Shown: piece after piece, positions 4,606-11,567 of the stretch
How the letters are laid out: the number at the start of each line of letters is the position of its first letter
Position numbering within the stretch: position 1 is the first letter of the stretch
Origin: DATJUF01 sp035524095
GTDB lineage: Bacteria > Desulfobacterota > Binatia > Binatales > Binataceae
DNA: 11,567 nt
NCBI GenBank assembly: GCA_035524095.1
Contig: DATKPK010000211.1
Span: 1 to 11,567 of the forward strand
Direction: 5' to 3'
Position numbers and translations under genes: made by a program
Notes under the pieces: generated by a model
What the model saw: the letters and a program-made list of their open reading frames with translations, nothing else
The model's database searches: none
What the model was told of the DNA's origin: nothing

Positions 4606-6642
4606 ATGGCTGCTGCAACGCCTCTGTGGCAAAAAGACATCGTAATGAACGCGCTCGGTGATTCGATGCGCAAATTTGATCCGCGCATCCAGGCGCGCAA
4701 TCCCGTCATGTTCGTCGTCGAAGTGACTGCACTGGCGGTCACGGTTATTCTCTTTCGCGATTTCTTCAGTCCTGCCCACGCCCATCTCGCCGGCTTTGAA
4801 CTTCAGATCGCTATATGGCTCTGGTTCACGGTCGCCTTTGCCAATTTCGCTGAAGCGATGGCCGAAGGACGCGGGAAAGCGCAAGCGGATAACTTGCGCA
4901 AGACTCGCACGGAGACTCAAGCCACTCTGCTCAAGGATGGTGCTGAGATCAGCGTGCCAGCTCCTTCCCTCCGACGCGGCGATATCGTCATCGTGCGTGC
5001 CAACGAAGTGATCCCCGGCGATGGCGAAGTTGTCGAAGGCGTCGCCGCCGTCAACGAATCAGCCATCACCGGCGAATCTGCACCCGTAATCCGCGAGAGC
5101 GGCGGTGATCGCAGCGCCGTCACCGGTGGCACCACCGTCATCTCCGATTGGATTAAAATTAAAATCACTGCCAATCCTGGCGAGACCTTCATGGATCGTA
5201 TGATCGCCTTGGTCGAAGGTGCCTCACGCCAGAAAACCCCCAATGAGATTGCACTGAGTATTCTCCTCGCCGGACTGACTATCATCTTCATGCTGGTCTG
5301 CGTCAGCCTCTATCCCTTCGCGCTCTACGGCGGCACGCCGCTCTCATTGCCAGTTCTTGTCGCTCTCCTCGTCTGCCTGATCCCGACTACGATTGGCGGC
5401 CTGCTTTCGGCCATCGGTATCGCCGGCATGGATCGCCTCGTTCAGCACAACGTCCTTGCGATGTCCGGCCGTGCCGTCGAAGCGGCCGGCGACGTCGATA
5501 CTCTCCTGCTGGACAAAACCGGCACGATTACCCTCGGCAATCGCATGGCCAGTGAATTCATTCCCGTCGGCAATGTAACCCCGGACGAACTCGCCGATGC
5601 CGCCCAGTTAGCCTCGCTCGCCGACGAGACCCCCGAAGGCCGCTCCATCGTCGTCCTCGCCAAGCGCGAATATAACTTGCGCGGGCGCGAGCTTGCCGAG
5701 AAGGACGTCACCTTCATTCCTTTCACTGCCCAGACCCGCATGAGCGGTGTCGATATCGAAGACCGCCTCATCCGCAAAGGCGCTGCCGAACAGGTTGCTC
5801 AATTCGTCCGTGACCACGGCGGGCAAGTGCCGCCCGAACTCAACGACGTCGTCACCCGTATTGCACGCGGCGGCGGCACACCTCTCGTCGTCGCCGATCG
5901 CGACCGCGCGCTCGGTGTCATATTCCTCAAGGATATGGTCAAGGAAGGCATCAAGGAGCGCTTCGCTCGCCTGCGCGCGATGGGCCTGCGCACGGTGATG
6001 ATCACCGGTGACAACCCTCTCACCGCCGCCGCGATTGCCGCCGAAGCCGGTGTTGATGATTTCCGCGCCGAGGCCACTCCCGAGACCAAGCTGCGCCTCA
6101 TCCGTGAGGAACAATCCGACGGTAAGCTCGTCGCCATGATTGGTGACGGCACCAACGACGCTCCGGCTCTCGCTCAGGCCGATGTCGGCATCGCGATGAA
6201 CGCTGGTACGCAGGCAGCCCGCGAAGCCGGCAACATGATCGACCTTGACTCTAATCCTACGAAAATCATGGAAGTCGTGGAGATCGGTAAGCAATTACTC
6301 ATCACCCGCGGCGCTCTGACCACCTTCTCAATCGCCAACGACGTCGCCAAATACTTCGCCATTATCCCTGCGATGTTCGTCCTCGGCTATCCCGAATTAC
6401 AGCGCCTCAACATCATGCATCTCGCGACGCCCCAAAGCGCCATTCTCTCGGCAGTCATCTTCAATGCCTTGATTATCGTGGCGCTGATCCCGCTCGCTCT
6501 GCGCGGCGTCGCCTATCGCCCGCTCGGTGCCGCCGCGATTCTCAGCCGCAATCTGCTCATCTATGGCCTCGGCGGCGTGATCGTACCGTTCATCGGCATC
6601 AAGGCGATTGACGTTCTCGTTAGCATCTTCCATCTCGCCTGA
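4606..6642 (+). CDS. kdpB: KdpB, P-type ATPase subunit of the K+ transporter
   Basis: KdpB is the energising subunit: ATP hydrolysis through a phospho-aspartate intermediate drives K+ uptake via KdpA. The protein has 678 residues, the normal family length. P-type motifs are all present: TGES in the actuator domain (155-158), DKTGT with the phosphorylated aspartate D303, RKGA for nucleotide binding, MITGDN in the P domain, and MIGDGTNDAPAL (511-522). S158 matches the serine that is phosphorylated to inhibit the E. coli enzyme when K+ is ample. The paired charges D579 and K582 in helix SIANDVAKYF match the D583/K586 pair that couples KdpB to ion movement. Start at 4606 is the first ATG in frame and precedes the usual N-terminus; the ribosome binding site is weak. 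kdpC follows after 14 nt. Confidence 0.98.
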   Translation: MAAATPLWQKDIVMNALGDSMRKFDPRIQARNPVMFVVEVTALAVTVILFRDFFSPAHAHLAGFELQIAIWLWFTVAFANFAEAMAEGRGKAQADNLRKTRTETQATLLKDGAEISVPAPSLRRGDIVIVRANEVIPGDGEVVEGVAAVNESAITGESAPVIRESGGDRSAVTGGTTVISDWIKIKITANPGETFMDRMIALVEGASRQKTPNEIALSILLAGLTIIFMLVCVSLYPFALYGGTPLSLPVLVALLVCLIPTTIGGLLSAIGIAGMDRLVQHNVLAMSGRAVEAAGDVDTLLLDKTGTITLGNRMASEFIPVGNVTPDELADAAQLASLADETPEGRSIVVLAKREYNLRGRELAEKDVTFIPFTAQTRMSGVDIEDRLIRKGAAEQVAQFVRDHGGQVPPELNDVVTRIARGGGTPLVVADRDRALGVIFLKDMVKEGIKERFARLRAMGLRTVMITGDNPLTAAAIAAEAGVDDFRAEATPETKLRLIREEQSDGKLVAMIGDGTNDAPALAQADVGIAMNAGTQAAREAGNMIDLDSNPTKIMEVVEIGKQLLITRGALTTFSIANDVAKYFAIIPAMFVLGYPELQRLNIMHLATPQSAILSAVIFNALIIVALIPLALRGVAYRPLGAAAILSRNLLIYGLGGVIVPFIGIKAIDVLVSIFHLA

Positions 6643-6656
6643 CGGAGTATCTGACT

Positions 6657-7244
6657 ATGAACTTTTGGATTGCCATCAAAATGACGCTGGTCCTGACCGT
6701 CTTGACCGGCATAATTTATCCAATCGCTATGGTACTGCTATGTGGTACGTTCATGCCGTGGCAAGCTCAGGGAAGTTTCGTCACCCATAATGGTTCCGTG
6801 GTCGGTTCGGCTATCATCGGTCAGAACTTCAACAAGCCCGGCTATTTCCATCCGCGCCCTTCGGCTGCTGGTAACGGTTACGATGCCGATAACTCAGGCG
6901 GTTCGAATCTCGGCCCGACCAACAAAGTGTTGATCGATACCGTCCGCTCGCGTCTCAAGGATTTGCTCGAAACCAACCCGGGCACTACTGCCGATCAGGT
7001 TCCAATCGACCTCGTTACCGCCTCCGGCAGCGGCCTCGATCCCGATATCAGTCCCGCCGCCGCCGAATTTCAGGTCCCGCGCATCGCCAAGGCTCGCAAC
7101 CTCAGCGAAGACGCGGTCCGGAGCGTCCTTGCCGCCAATACTTCGGGCCGCTGGCTGGGTCTGATCGGCGAACCCCGCGTCAATGTTCTGGCGGCTAACC
7201 TCGCCCTCGACGGTATGAAAACCCAGACCGCCTCCGCCCACTGA
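6657..7244 (+). CDS. kdpC: KdpC, accessory subunit of the K+-transporting ATPase
   Basis: KdpC is the single-helix subunit that assists assembly of, and ATP binding by, the KdpFABC complex. The 195 residues are typical in length. One N-terminal transmembrane segment (about 8-30, with the family TGIIYP motif) is followed by a soluble domain containing GSAIIGQNF, PGYFHPRPSAAG, NSGGSNLGPTN, VTASGSGLDPDISPAAA and GRWLGLIGEPRVNVLAANLA, all hallmarks of the family. Start ATG 6657 has GGAG nine bases upstream. It closes the structural block kdpFABC; the regulatory genes begin 33 nt downstream on the same strand. Confidence 0.97.
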   Translation: MNFWIAIKMTLVLTVLTGIIYPIAMVLLCGTFMPWQAQGSFVTHNGSVVGSAIIGQNFNKPGYFHPRPSAAGNGYDADNSGGSNLGPTNKVLIDTVRSRLKDLLETNPGTTADQVPIDLVTASGSGLDPDISPAAAEFQVPRIAKARNLSEDAVRSVLAANTSGRWLGLIGEPRVNVLAANLALDGMKTQTASAH

Positions 7245-7277
7245 GCCACGTCTTCACCAAGGTGACTGCCGGAGCAC

Positions 7278-8450
7278 ATGGCCAAACCCACCAAACCCGA
7301 AGACGATCGCAAGCGGCCGGAGGATTTTCTTGAAAATGAGGTTCACACCAAAGGCAAGGCCGGTAGCCTCAAGATCTACATCGGCAGTGCCGCGGGCGTC
7401 GGTAAGACCTACCGGATGTTGCAGGAGGCCCATCAGCTCAAGCTCCACGGCCATGATGTAGCCATCGGTGTTATCGAAACCCACGGCCGCGTCGAAACCG
7501 TGGCCCAGGTCGGCGATCTCGAGCAAGTCCCGCTGCGCGAAATCTCCTATCGAGGCGTCATCCTCTATGAGATGGACCTCGACGGTATCCTCGCGCGCAA
7601 CCCCGGAACCGTCATCGTCGATGAACTCGCGCATACTAACGCCCCCACTTCACGCCATCCCAAACGCTATCAGGACGTCGAGGAGATCGTCGCTCACGGC
7701 ATCAACGTCATCACCGCTCTCAACATTCAGCATCTCGAAAGTCTCAATTCCACCGTCAAGCAAATCGCTGGAATTGATATTCGCGAGACCGTGCCCGATT
7801 CGTTCCTTGCTCAAGCCGACCAGATCGTCGCCGTCGATGTCACCGTCGAAGAGCTCCGCCAGCGCCTGCGCGAAGGCAAGATCTATCCGCACGATCGCGT
7901 GGAGGCCGCCCTCAAGAATTTCTTCAAGCAAAGCAATCTCTCCTCTTTACGCGAGCTCGCCCTGCGCGAAGTTGCGCGCGATCAAAGCCGCCAACGCGAA
8001 GAACTTGAGCAAATTAAGCGTGAAGGCGGACGCCGCGCCGCCGTCTCCGAGCGCCTGATGGTCTGCGTATCCTCAAATCCCAACGGCACCGGTGAAATCT
8101 TGCGTCGTGCAACGCGCATTGCAGGACGCCTCAATGCCGACCTTTACGCCGTGCATGTCGAAACCCCCGGCGAATCGGTGCAGAAAATCAGCACCTCTGA
8201 TTTTCGCGTGCTTCTCGATAACATCAATCTAGCCGCCGACCTTGGCGCGGAAGTTGTCTGGCTAAAAGGCGCCGACGTTCTCAAGTGCCTATTGGATTTC
8301 GCCCACGAAAAAAAAATTACTCAAATCATCGTCGGCCGTACTCACTACAACTCGTGGAATCGCCTGTTGCGTAACTCTCTAACCAATCAGCTCATCGACC
8401 GAGCATCACACTTCGATGTCGTCGTTGTAAGTGAGGACGAAAAGCCATGA
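7278..8450 (+). CDS. kdpD: Short KdpD: sensor and universal-stress domains without a histidine kinase
   Basis: This 390-residue protein matches only the N-terminal cytoplasmic half of the classic KdpD (about 890 residues in E. coli). Residues 29-240 form the KdpD sensor domain with Walker A GSAAGVGKT (36-44), a Walker B-like VIVDELAHTN with D115/E116, and RHPKRYQDVEEI. Residues 257-388 form a universal-stress-protein-like domain, ending in GRTHYNSWNRLLRNSLTNQL, which lacks the canonical nucleotide-binding glycine spacing. There are no transmembrane segments, H-box or ATPase domain, so the protein cannot act as a kinase alone. The stop is natural: it overlaps the start of the histidine kinase as ATGA, and no kinase-half KdpD sequence follows in another frame, so this is a genuine split form rather than a frameshift. 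Its likely role is to sense K+ or ionic stress and act on the neighbouring kinase, but partnership is inferred from position. A GGAG stands three bases before the ATG and AAGGTGA twelve. Confidence 0.93.
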   Translation: MAKPTKPEDDRKRPEDFLENEVHTKGKAGSLKIYIGSAAGVGKTYRMLQEAHQLKLHGHDVAIGVIETHGRVETVAQVGDLEQVPLREISYRGVILYEMDLDGILARNPGTVIVDELAHTNAPTSRHPKRYQDVEEIVAHGINVITALNIQHLESLNSTVKQIAGIDIRETVPDSFLAQADQIVAVDVTVEELRQRLREGKIYPHDRVEAALKNFFKQSNLSSLRELALREVARDQSRQREELEQIKREGGRRAAVSERLMVCVSSNPNGTGEILRRATRIAGRLNADLYAVHVETPGESVQKISTSDFRVLLDNINLAADLGAEVVWLKGADVLKCLLDFAHEKKITQIIVGRTHYNSWNRLLRNSLTNQLIDRASHFDVVVVSEDEKP

Positions 8451-10258
8451 AACCGCCATCGCTGCGTTCGCGTATCCGCAACGGCGCGCTGATGATGCTG
8501 GTTCTCGTACTGGCTCTCGGCGCTCTGTCCGTCCCGACTATTCATCGGCTCGGCCATGCCATCAACCGCACTCTCTATCGCAACTATCTCAGTATCGAAG
8601 CCGCCGAGCAGATGCATTCCGCGCTCTACGCTATTCAGTTAGCGCAGTACGCTGGAAACCTCGCAGCCATACTGCCACCTAACAAAGATCGCTTCGATCA
8701 CTGGCTCGATATCGAACTAGGCAACATCACTGAGGATGGTGAAGGCCCGCTCGCTAATTCGATTAAGCGCAACAGTGACGCCTTCTTCACCGAAATCCAA
8801 AAAAATCCCGGTCTGCCACCAGATCACTATAATCCGGAACTCGCCACCCTCCATCATCAGATCGAGGGCGTCACCCAGCTCAACGAAGAGGCGATGTTCC
8901 GCGCCGATAGCCGCTCCATTCAGATGGCCGATCGCCTCGCCACTGAGTTCGCCATCGGCCTTACTCTCGTTCTCCTGATAGGCACTGCGCTCGCTTCGAC
9001 CATCGCCTGGAATATCGCCCGCCCCTTGCGCGAATTGACCGAACACCTGCGCAGCTTCAGTCTCCACGGTCCCGCCGGCCGCCTCGGTGAACAACCTCTC
9101 GGCGAACTCCAGGACGTTGCGCTCGAATTCAACCGGATGGCCGAACGCCTCGAGCAATTTGAGAAACTCAACGTCGATCGCATCGTCTACGAAAAAGCCA
9201 AGACCGAGGCCATCATCGAAAGCATCGAAGACGGCATCATCCTCATCGATCCGAAAGGCATTATCACCCACATCAATGAGATGGCGGCGATCGTCCTCGG
9301 CGTCGACGCCCGCGAGGCCCTCGGCAGCCCCTTCGCTGATCTCGACAGCAACCACCCGCATTACATGCGTGTCCGCGCCGCCCTCGATAGCATCGCCCAT
9401 CAGGGCTCCGACGCAATGCGCGTCGAAGTCGACCTTCACGTCCGTGGCCGCGATCACACCTATCTCCTCAAGCCCGTGCCGCTCCATCAAGGCGAGGGCC
9501 AGTCCTTCGGCACGATCCTCATTCTCCAGGACATTACCTATCTGCGCGATAAGGACCGTGCACGTACCAACCTTGTCGCCACACTCTCTCATGAACTCAA
9601 GACCCCTCTGACCTCCCTCGCCCTGTCAGCCGAATTGCTCGCTCGCAGCAACCACAATCTCGACCATAAGCAGCGCGAATTGATTGACGCTATCAATGAG
9701 GATCTGCGCCGGATGCGCGCTCTCGCCAACGACCTCTTGAACCTTGCTCGCGGCGAGATGGCCGCTATCACCGTCCAAAGTGTCCCGCTCGACGTCGCCC
9801 CGCTGATTCATGCGGTCGTCCGCAGCTTCGCCCTCCAGGCCGAGCAAAAGAACATCGCCCTTAAGGAATTCGCCAATGGCGACCACATCACCGTCCGCGC
9901 CGACCCGGTGAAACTCTCGTGGGTCATTTCCAATTTAATCGCCAACGCATTGCGCTATACTCCTAGTGGCGGTGCGATCCAGGTTTCTTCCGCAGCCGGC
10001 CCCGACGGGTTGAGTCTGTGCGTTACCGATACCGGTCCTGGTGTGCCCCCGGAGTTACGTGATCATCTTTTCGAGCGCTTCGCCCAATGGAACGTCAATG
10101 GCGTCGCGCCCGGTTCAGCGGGTCTCGGCCTGGCCATCGCCAAGGAAATCGTCGAGGCCCACGGCGGCCGGATTTTCTGTGATAGTGCGGCCGAACGCGG
10201 CACCTGCTTCACTGTTGAATTACCCGCCATGCAAGGTGAGTCGTGGCTAGAATCCTGA
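8447..10258 (+). CDS. Membrane sensor histidine kinase (HAMP-PAS-HisKA-HATPase), KinB-like layout
   Basis: This 603-residue kinase presumably replaces the missing kinase half of KdpD. Order: transmembrane helix 1 (about 14-32); an extracytoplasmic, mostly helical sensor region (about 33-165); transmembrane helix 2 (about 169-188); HAMP (about 190-245); PAS (about 252-365, with SIEDGIILIDPKGIITHINE); then HisKA with phospho-acceptor H382 in SHELKTPLT. The HATPase carries the N-box SNLIANALRYTP (N500), G1 DTGPGVPPE (D528) and G2 GLGLAIAKE (G559-). All catalytic motifs look intact. The sensor region has no KdpD-type four-helix membrane cluster; overall layout and the NYLSIEAAEQM segment recall KinB/NtrY-type kinases. 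It starts inside the stop of the short KdpD (ATGA) and overlaps the response regulator by 16 nt, so all three are probably translated together. Confidence 0.94.
   Translation: MKPPSLRSRIRNGALMMLVLVLALGALSVPTIHRLGHAINRTLYRNYLSIEAAEQMHSALYAIQLAQYAGNLAAILPPNKDRFDHWLDIELGNITEDGEGPLANSIKRNSDAFFTEIQKNPGLPPDHYNPELATLHHQIEGVTQLNEEAMFRADSRSIQMADRLATEFAIGLTLVLLIGTALASTIAWNIARPLRELTEHLRSFSLHGPAGRLGEQPLGELQDVALEFNRMAERLEQFEKLNVDRIVYEKAKTEAIIESIEDGIILIDPKGIITHINEMAAIVLGVDAREALGSPFADLDSNHPHYMRVRAALDSIAHQGSDAMRVEVDLHVRGRDHTYLLKPVPLHQGEGQSFGTILILQDITYLRDKDRARTNLVATLSHELKTPLTSLALSAELLARSNHNLDHKQRELIDAINEDLRRMRALANDLLNLARGEMAAITVQSVPLDVAPLIHAVVRSFALQAEQKNIALKEFANGDHITVRADPVKLSWVISNLIANALRYTPSGGAIQVSSAAGPDGLSLCVTDTGPGVPPELRDHLFERFAQWNVNGVAPGSAGLGLAIAKEIVEAHGGRIFCDSAAERGTCFTVELPAMQGESWLES
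10233..10240 (+). promoter_or_regulatory. Ribosome binding site of the response regulator
   Basis: AAGGTGAG inside the end of the kinase gene lies two bases before GTG 10243 and supports that start; the receiver domain motif begins directly after it. Confidence 0.5.
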
Positions 10259-11567
10259 TCGTCGACGACGAAAAGAACATCCGCACCCATCTCGCGACGT
10301 TCCTCGAAAGCTGCCACTACCAGGTCCGCACCGCCGAATCCGCCCAGCAAGCGCTGATTCAGCTCGCCGGTGACGAGCCTTTTGATCTCGTCCTTACCGA
10401 CTATCGGATGGCCGGTGTCAATGGTGTCGAATTGCTCGAACAGGCGCGCCGTCAGACCCCCGACGTCGCTTTCATTCTGATGACCGCCTACGCCACCATC
10501 GAAAACGCCGTCGAGGCGATGAAGGCGGGCGCCTTCGATTACCTGCCCAAACCCTTCTCGCTGCAACAGGTCCAGCACGTCGTCGAACGCGCTCTCGAAG
10601 TCCGCCGCCTCCGCGTCGAAAATCGCGTACTGCGCGAGACCATCGAGGATCGCCCTTTCCTCGAAACCCGCTCGCCCGCGATGCGCCGCCTGCTCGAGAC
10701 CGCCGAACAAGCCGCGGCCAGCGACGCCACGATTCTCCTCACCGGTGAAAGCGGCACCGGTAAAAACGTTCTGGCACGCGAAATCCACCGCTGGAGCCAG
10801 CGCGCCGATCACCCCTTCGTCGTCGTTAATTGCACCACGCTCTCCGAGAATCTCCTTGAAAGCGAACTCTTCGGCCACATGCGCGGGGCCTTCACGGGCG
10901 CGGTCAAAGACAAGGCCGGACGCCTCGAAGCTGCCGATGGCGGTACCGTCTTCCTGGACGAAATTGCCGACCTCACCTCGCCGTTGCAGACTAAGTTCTT
11001 GCGCTTCATTCAGGAGCAGAGCTTCGAGCGTCTCGGCGGCGCCCTGACCATTCGCGTCGACGCCCGCATCATCGCCGCCTCCAACCGTGATCTCGAGGCC
11101 GAAGTCGCCGCCCATCATTTCCGTGACGATCTCTATTATCGCCTCAACGTCATCACGCTGCGCGTCGCACCCCTGCGCGAGCGCAAGGAAGATATTCTGC
11201 CGCTCGCCGACCGTCTCCTGCACGCCGCCACGCTTCGCAATCGCAAGTCCGAGATGAGCTTCTCCCCCGACGCCGCCGCCGCCATCGGCCGCTACCGATG
11301 GCCTGGGAATATCCGTGAATTGCGCAACGCCATCGAGCGCGCAGTCGTCCTCGCCAAGAGCAACGTTATCACGCCCGACTATCTGCCCGATTCGCTCTTC
11401 CGCGAATCCGCCACACCCGCGCCAATCACTGCTTCCACGCGCGCCAGCCTCGAGGAGGTCGAGCGCGATCACATCATCCGCGTCCTCGCCGATTCACTGA
11501 CTCTCGAAGATGCCGCCGAAACCCTCGGCGTCGACGTCTCAACCCTCTGGCGCAAACGCAAACGCTA
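10243..11567 (+). CDS. NtrC-family sigma-54-dependent response regulator, AlgB-like (3' end cut by window)
   Basis: This regulator stands where KdpE is expected but belongs to a different family. About 441 codons are visible and the frame is still open at the last base; the text ends in the usual C-terminal LWRKRKR, so only a few codons are missing. Receiver domain: acidic pair D8/D9, phospho-acceptor D53 in LTDYRM, switch threonine in MTAYAT, and KPF lysine. AAA+ domain: Walker A GESGTGKN (168-175), GAFTGA loop for sigma-54 contact (215-220), Walker B GGTVFLDEI, and RWPGNIRELRNAIERA. A Fis-type helix-turn-helix follows (LEDAAETLGVDVSTLWRKRK). Walker A ends in N where most NtrC proteins have E; AlgB-type proteins also differ there. 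Start is GTG 10243 with AAGGTGAG directly before it, overlapping the kinase by 16 nt. It probably activates the kdp promoter with sigma-54 RNA polymerase; this is an inference from context. Confidence 0.94.
   Translation, partial: MARILIVDDEKNIRTHLATFLESCHYQVRTAESAQQALIQLAGDEPFDLVLTDYRMAGVNGVELLEQARRQTPDVAFILMTAYATIENAVEAMKAGAFDYLPKPFSLQQVQHVVERALEVRRLRVENRVLRETIEDRPFLETRSPAMRRLLETAEQAAASDATILLTGESGTGKNVLAREIHRWSQRADHPFVVVNCTTLSENLLESELFGHMRGAFTGAVKDKAGRLEAADGGTVFLDEIADLTSPLQTKFLRFIQEQSFERLGGALTIRVDARIIAASNRDLEAEVAAHHFRDDLYYRLNVITLRVAPLRERKEDILPLADRLLHAATLRNRKSEMSFSPDAAAAIGRYRWPGNIRELRNAIERAVVLAKSNVITPDYLPDSLFRESATPAPITASTRASLEEVERDHIIRVLADSLTLEDAAETLGVDVSTLWRKRKR

Noticed and set aside
7278..8450. 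Frameshifted or truncated full-length KdpD
   Set aside because: The stop overlaps a good ATG start of a different type of kinase, and no KdpD transmembrane cluster follows in any frame.
8717..9592. 291-codon open frame on the minus strand opposite the histidine kinase
   Set aside because: Acidic, repetitive composition produced by the complement of the kinase codons; the plus strand has the intact HAMP, PAS and H-box motifs.
10063..11472. 469-codon open frame on the minus strand opposite the response regulator
   Set aside because: It mirrors a gene with clear receiver, AAA+ and helix-turn-helix motifs. Its composition is that of an antisense frame in GC-rich codons and it carries no recognisable motif.

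Overview
The window comes from a moderately high-GC bacterium with C/G-ending codons, dense coding and several ATGA-type gene overlaps. Three features hint at lineage: a pyruvoyl-dependent arginine decarboxylase, a kdp operon with a short stand-alone KdpD, and an NtrC/AlgB-type regulator in place of KdpE. Together they suggest a soil-type lineage such as Acidobacteriota, Binatota or another deltaproteobacterial-like group. That is an inference; no rRNA or other marker gene is present.

Layout. (1) At 1-1073 on the minus strand lie pdaD, making agmatine from arginine, and 52 nt downstream an endonuclease/exonuclease/phosphatase (EEP) family gene that runs off the left edge. (2) A divergent intergenic region of about 330 nt (1074-1405) holds a long inverted repeat in the presumed pdaD leader and a TATAAT box just before the next gene. 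(3) At 1406-2377 (+) lies an HtrA-like serine protease with one PDZ domain and no visible export signal. (4) A 230-nt intergenic region (2378-2607) holds a perfect 9-bp inverted repeat and a candidate sigma-54 promoter. (5) From 2608 to the right edge runs one long plus-strand operon: a 27-codon hydrophobic ORF, kdpF, kdpA, kdpB, kdpC, a KdpD with only the sensor and universal-stress (USP) domains, a membrane histidine kinase (HAMP-PAS-HisKA-HATPase), and a sigma-54-dependent response regulator cut off at its last codons.

How it fits together. KdpFABC is the high-affinity, ATP-driven potassium importer. In the textbook arrangement one large KdpD kinase phosphorylates KdpE, an OmpR-type regulator. 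Here the KdpD sensory half is a separate protein, the kinase is a different membrane protein translationally coupled to it, and the regulator is an enhancer-binding protein with an intact GAFTGA loop. The -24/-12-like site and the dyad about 140 bp further upstream fit this regulator acting on its own operon. The regulator type and gene order are read directly from the sequence; the promoter assignment and autoregulation are inferences.

Nothing resembling a CRISPR array, insertion sequence, phage gene or rRNA was found.
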